A DNA stretch of 64,000 nt from Eurosta solidaginis (Eukaryota; Arthropoda; Insecta; Diptera; Tephritidae), in contig NC_090321.1 in the NCBI RefSeq assembly GCF_040869045.1, positions 89,324,603 through 89,388,602 of the forward strand, read 5' to 3'. Below, in pieces: positions 62,101 through 64,000 of the stretch. The notes under the pieces were generated by a model. That model saw only the letters and a program-made list of their open reading frames with translations. It searched no databases and was not told the origin of the DNA. Each line of letters starts with the position of its first letter. Position 1 is the first letter of the stretch. A program made the translations under genes and the position numbers.

Positions 62101-63958
62101 TCTGTATAATTTTTTTTAAATAGTGTGGCCTTTCTGATTATTGAAGCGTATTTCAAGTGGAGGACGTGCTGCTGGCACCTCTACCGTAAGTCGGGATACT
62201 CGAATTACCTTTCAATCCAGTGTACGTATATTCAAGTTCTGAAGCTGAAACATGTCAACCGTGTCCTCCAACTTCACTGCACATATAACAATATGGCCAA
62301 CTGTGGAATAGTGTGTTATCCAATTGCGCTCTTTTTTGTTGTTCCTGTTATTTAGCGAATCGCTGCGGGGTAACGATAAAGTTACAAATAAGGCATTTGG
62401 ATATTTTCTCCGGAGAATCAACAACGTCTCGGCGGAGATATTTACGCCTTGTCGTAGCTGTGTCACAGGGGTTCGCATTGAGCAGTGTTAACATTCCCAC
62501 AACCATGCATAGATGAACGTTTGTAAACCTTGATATTTCCACCGATTTCTGGGAGTCAGCAACTGGCCAGAAAGACCCCGGCAAACGGCATGGTCAGGGC
62601 TTGCCTAAACTACTCCATGCTCACCTATCCAGAAGCAGAGGGTCAACGGGATCCCAATGTCACCACTGGTAGACCCTTTCAGTTCCCAGTGCCTGATCAG
62701 GCGAAGACATCAGCCTGACAGTTGCTTATCTAAAAATACTTAGCTCCGATCCAAGTGATCTGAGGAAATTCTTCACAGCCCTTTGTAGCGGCGACCTCCG
62801 CCTAGAAGTCACTGCGGTGATCGGGCAGCACAGATTGTCTGGTGACACCGATCTTCTGACATAATCCCGTCTAACCTGGATCTTAAAGGAATATGTGTGG
62901 CAAATGTGGCAACAGGACCGGAAGCCGGAGTATATTTTGTCGGGGGTGACTAGTGACCCCCTGCGAGTTGCGTAGCTTAAAATATTTCCGCGGTAGGCAC
63001 AGATGTCGTAGGAGTTCAATAAACTCCGCAGACCCCAAAATTCGAGCGGTCATAAATGTCGTTCCCGAGGCAGTCGGGATTGTACCACGAGGGGCTTGTA
63101 CCGGATGCGAATGACTAGCCATATCCATAAAATTTCCTAAGTTTTCGGATAGTGGTATTGTGGTTAAAGCAAAAATTGGCTACAGCCAATAGGAGAGATA
63201 TCTGTAAAGGTCCCCCTCTAAATTTAACTACTAAACCTTTTTTATATGCACCAATTTTTCCTCAACATTTGTATATGAAAAACATATTTATAGCCTGCCA
63301 TTACTTCCGTAGGACAATTTCTGCCACATCACGTGGGTATTCCAGTAGGAGGTGCAAGTGGGGCTAAGTATTATATGCTAGAAATACATTATGACAATCC
63401 ACATTCCCAGCAAAGTAAGTAAATCGTTTCTCATTAAAAATCATATTCGATTAAATAGCCTTTTTCACATTCACTTTTCGCTTTCAGTGGTCGATCATTC
63501 GGGTTTTCGCATTCATTACACCAGTCACTTGCGGTCGAACGATGCTGGTATCATGATTTCTGGTGTTTCCGTTTCAGATACGCAACTTATTCCCCCCGGA
63601 CAGAAATTGTATCGTAACATTGGAATATGTGGCCCATCTTGTCCAAATGTGGTGGGTTTGTGGTTTTTAAACGCATGGAACGTCTTTATAGAAAGCATAG
63701 TTATTAAAATATTTAATTATTCATAATTTATTTGCTTGATAGATGTTTCCAATGGACGGCATCAAAATCATATCCGGTACACTTCATTCACATCGCGCCG
63801 GCCGCAAAATGACACTACGCCATGTACGTGACGGTAAGGAGCTGGAACGAATTATTGAGGACGATAATTACGACTATAACTACCAACAGGTGCGGCAGCT
63901 TGAACGTGAAGTTGTAGTCCTGCCAGGCGATTACATTATTACGGACTGCGCATATGAG
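49960..63958 (+). CDS. DBH-like monooxygenase (MOXD1 family), partial gene, seven exons
   Basis: Exons at 49960-50115, 59521-59688, 59951-60063, 61643-61836, 63313-63414, 63488-63651 and 63743-63958 join in one frame for 371 codons, every intron having GT-AG ends. The first two to three exons form the end of a DOMON domain. The rest is the copper type II ascorbate-dependent monooxygenase domain. In this family (dopamine and tyramine beta-hydroxylases, MOXD1) one copper is held by three His: here HHM at residues 154-156 and EIHYDNP at 234-240. The second is held by HxH plus Met: here HSH at 314-316, with the Met beyond the window. The proteins act in the secretory pathway. MOXD1's substrate is not established. 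The start and signal peptide were not found; they should lie upstream. The last visible exon has a good gtgagt donor, so coding continues past 64000. Confidence 0.93.
50401..51223 (-). CDS. ankyrin-repeat protein, nested in the monooxygenase intron
   Basis: Minus-strand exons 51223-50941, 50864-50664 and 50507-50401 join in phase 1 throughout. Donors are gtgaga and gtactt; acceptors are tgttttgtag and attgcttgcag. The product would be 196 residues. Ankyrin features are clear: YGNTPLLKACYMGKGEHVRL with LLIRYGASLTAINYLG, then QNALTLATYAGSLDVIRLLL with RYRS, and a weaker third repeat ending KKLIEFFRRF. The C-terminus is HGVSPAQLSQWVGIYNG and a short basic tail to the stop at 50401. The start is uncertain. 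Translating straight from ATG 51223 gives a hydrophobic leader like a signal peptide (LHIYFVITLCILFSVSVHG). Alternatively a short intron from gtttgt near 51216 to tttcag near 51148-51154 would give MS joined to VHGFIDES, also phase 1. Ankyrin repeats bind partner proteins; none can be named here. Confidence 0.8.
50551..50640. repeat. hairpin with perfect 21-bp arms
   Basis: The arm starting atatcgttagcttaattcac (50551-50571) is repeated as its exact reverse complement at 50620-50640, with a 48-bp loop. It lies in the second intron of the nested ankyrin gene and may be a tiny MITE. Confidence 0.85.
51224..51613. other. upstream region of the nested ankyrin gene
   Basis: AT-rich, expected to hold the minus-strand promoter. 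No clear TATA or initiator motif was recognised. One minus-strand frame stays open to 51295, but its N-terminal part has no signature. Confidence 0.4.
51614..53294 (+). mobile_element. diverged DINE-type element without central repeats
   Basis: The left end, caagtaataaagtctaagtt, is followed by cgggtcaaaccgaatattac. The right end is a variant hairpin, taccctgtgtacaagtacag then ctgggta. The core keeps tcgatatcgaaaaagtgggc, tatcgtgttaacggacggac and ctatctcgattcctttatac. It is a separate subfamily from the copies with 130-bp repeats. A later element splits it at 52307. Confidence 0.8.
52307..53204. mobile_element. 898-bp CAG...CTG DNA element inserted in a DINE
   Basis: It starts cagcccaattctaaacg and ends with the complement of cagaccaattctaaatg. 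The DINE reads on across it with a 3-bp duplication, tat (52304-52306 and 53205-53207). At the left, a unit of about 50 bp (attctaaa...gagttttttc) is repeated twice. No transposase was recognised. Superfamily unknown. Confidence 0.8.
53412..53517 (+). mobile_element. DINE-type element, 5' terminal fragment
   Basis: CAAGTAAGGAAGGCTAAGTT, gttcgggtgtaaccgaac and ctcaactgagagct are followed by about 50 bases of unrelated or decayed sequence, before a second DINE start at 53518. Confidence 0.75.
53518..54007 (+). mobile_element. short DINE-type element, central array and core deleted
   Basis: Intact 5' end, two to three 130-bp monomers (about 53635-53905), then a direct jump from tttgtttgtacaat to the 3' end (agaagtctatatctatctgg ... 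ctgctcagctgagtat). The core is gone. Confidence 0.85.
54022..54085. repeat. short dispersed block shared with 12943-13011
   Basis: cactcccatacatgataaaa followed by accattctctcttct matches the earlier block with several changes. Both lie downstream of a short DINE-type element. Confidence 0.5.
54086..54721. other. intron sequence, nothing recognised
   Basis: AT-rich with a poly-T run near 54228. No signature. Confidence 0.4.
54722..55080 (-). mobile_element. tRNA-derived SINE, near-complete minus-strand copy
   Basis: The tail taaggcgcgataacctccga, the body and the head (caccacggtggcc on the plus strand at 55068-55080) are all present. The B box is ggtttgaacccaggg read on the plus strand at about 55019. 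It matches the 39964-40324 copy throughout. Confidence 0.9.
55081..56109. other. intron sequence, nothing recognised
   Basis: Mostly AT-rich. No gene, RNA or element signature seen. Confidence 0.4.
56110..56440 (+). mobile_element. LINE reverse-transcriptase relic (jockey/CR1-like)
   Basis: Across two frames, QRGFAAGRSTV is followed by SSHQVYLIYADFSKAYYKVS and HNMLIKKLATLGFHSKSLSY. This corresponds to the QHGF..RST, DFSKAFDKVNH and LGF-S-L blocks of LINE RTs, just before the catalytic YADD, which is not present. Decayed and partial. Confidence 0.7.
56566..59259 (-). mobile_element. full-length DINE-type element on the minus strand
   Basis: Its 3' hairpin is at the left (tatactcagttgagcagagc, 56566) and its 5' end at the right (ccttacttg, 59251-59259). 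The core resembles the 19811-23443 and 23813-26500 copies. About nine to ten 130-bp monomers lie at about 57890-59130. It ends 261 bp before the acceptor of the next monooxygenase exon. Confidence 0.9.
59521..59688 (+). CDS. monooxygenase exon b
   Basis: 56 codons, phase 0, acceptor ttatgcccag, donor gtaagt. It encodes VDTLKVLWTFGETDPIYGDL and LLSPLFRKEL...WDVTVQN, the link from the DOMON domain to the catalytic domain. Confidence 0.93.
59951..60063 (+). CDS. monooxygenase exon c
   Basis: Phase 0 to 2, acceptor tttctcctag, donor gtgagt. It encodes VTIEPNMDTLYWCKIIRAPV and HHIIGYEALL. The D-T-YWC-I pattern marks the start of the copper monooxygenase N-domain. Confidence 0.95.
60210..60660. 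repeat. dispersed element with about 320-bp internal repeats, in intron
   Basis: ctaggtgttgcaggaatcgt (60218) and ctaggtggtccagggatcgg (60541) start two diverged units. The same family, also in two units, lies at 32040-32480. Confidence 0.6.
60690..60990 (+). mobile_element. decayed jockey-like LINE fragment in intron
   Basis: KPGHPSIHLL in one frame matches KPGHPNRHLI of the 13593-15737 element. Later, gcaggttaaactcttaccca near 60956 matches its caggttaaactcttacctat at 15486. The intermediate residues are scrambled by frameshifts. Confidence 0.6.
61315..61480 (+). repeat. purine-rich (GA) tract in intron
   Basis: The plus strand is almost all A and G (gagagagcacagagagaaat and similar) about 160-330 bases before the acceptor at 61642. 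No exact repeat unit. Confidence 0.6.
61643..61836 (+). CDS. monooxygenase exon d (first copper site, HHM)
   Basis: Phase 2 to 1, acceptor caaatttccag, donor gtaaga. It encodes QPLVHHMTLFEC, whose two His are family ligands of the first copper. DSCINPVAVWSIGSTG follows, the C-..-WA-G-like segment. Confidence 0.95.
62430..63120 (+). mobile_element. GC-richer insertion, possible decayed LINE 3' end
   Basis: This part of the intron is clearly less AT-rich than its flanks. One frame has FTALCSGDLRLEVTAVIGQH, which loosely resembles LINE RNase H domains. Near 63058 gtcgttcccgaggcagtcgg resembles the minus-strand block at 10475-10440. Neither link is strong. Confidence 0.35.
63313..63414 (+). CDS. 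monooxygenase exon e (third copper-site His)
   Basis: Phase 1 to 1, acceptor acttccgtag, donor gtaagt. It encodes GQFLPHHVGIPVGG and KYYMLEIHYDNP. The His of EIHYDNP is the third ligand of the first copper in the family. Confidence 0.95.
63488..63651 (+). CDS. monooxygenase exon f
   Basis: Phase 1 to 0, acceptor tcgctttcag, donor gtgggt. It encodes VDHSGFRIHYTSHLRSNDAG, ISGVSVSDTQLIPPGQ and a Cys-bearing GICGPSCPNV end, all typical of the linker between the two copper domains. Confidence 0.95.
63743..63958 (+). CDS. monooxygenase exon g (second copper site, HxH)
   Basis: 72 codons, phase 0, acceptor tgcttgatag, donor gtgagt. It encodes MFPMDGIKIISGTLHSHRAG, where HSH supplies two ligands of the second copper. 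Then come a charged stretch and VVVLPGDYIITDCAYE. The Met ligand should lie in the next exon, outside the window. Confidence 0.95.
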
Positions 63959-64000
63959 GTGAGTACATACACAACTATATCATACATGGGCATATTGCAG

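Noticed and set aside
63391..63726. 111-codon frame reading across 63415-63487
   Set aside because: Part of it is exon f, but it reads through an intron with good gtaagt and tttcag ends and past the gtgggt donor.

Overview
The window is AT-rich nuclear DNA from a higher fly (Diptera, Schizophora; a tephritid fruit fly is plausible but not proven). The grounds are short introns with GTRAGT donors, an insect DBH-like monooxygenase gene, jockey- and RTE-type LINE relics, a tRNA-derived SINE family, and many DINE-1/Helitron-type elements that carry central tandem repeats. No bacterial, viral or CRISPR-like features were seen, and no functional tRNA or rRNA gene was recognised.

Layout. 1-2873 is a 123-bp satellite array that also fills the left edge. 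It abuts a DUF4780/reverse-transcriptase relic (2875-3357, minus). 3656-36800 is a graveyard of mobile elements: a degraded hAT transposon with an intact 8-bp target duplication (4465-6344), several copies of one SINE family (some split by other insertions), a 5'-truncated jockey-like LINE with a 13-bp target duplication (13593-15737), and large plus-strand DINE-type elements with 130-bp tandem repeats (19811-23443, 23813-26500). Between them are long stretches where no gene could be recognised. 36790-49917 holds a recent tandem duplication of about 6.8 kb (offset 6816 bp, roughly 10 mismatches in 4.1 kb). Its first copy ends inside a DINE-type element and its second copy lacks 841 bp.

Genes. 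Two host genes are supported. The main one is a copper type II monooxygenase of the DBH/MOXD1 family on the plus strand. Seven consecutive exons lie between 49960 and 63958, covering the DOMON domain and most of the catalytic domain, with both copper-site His clusters visible. The 5' start is not recognised and the 3' end runs off the window. The second is a small ankyrin-repeat gene on the minus strand (50401-51223, three or four exons), nested in the 9.4-kb first visible intron of the monooxygenase. That intron also holds at least five other insertions, and a DINE-type element ends 42 bp before the acceptor of the first visible exon.

The most interesting material is the nested gene pair, the mutation history of the tandem duplication, and the repeated growth of higher-order tandem repeats inside the DINE-type elements. 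No clearly new biochemical system was found.
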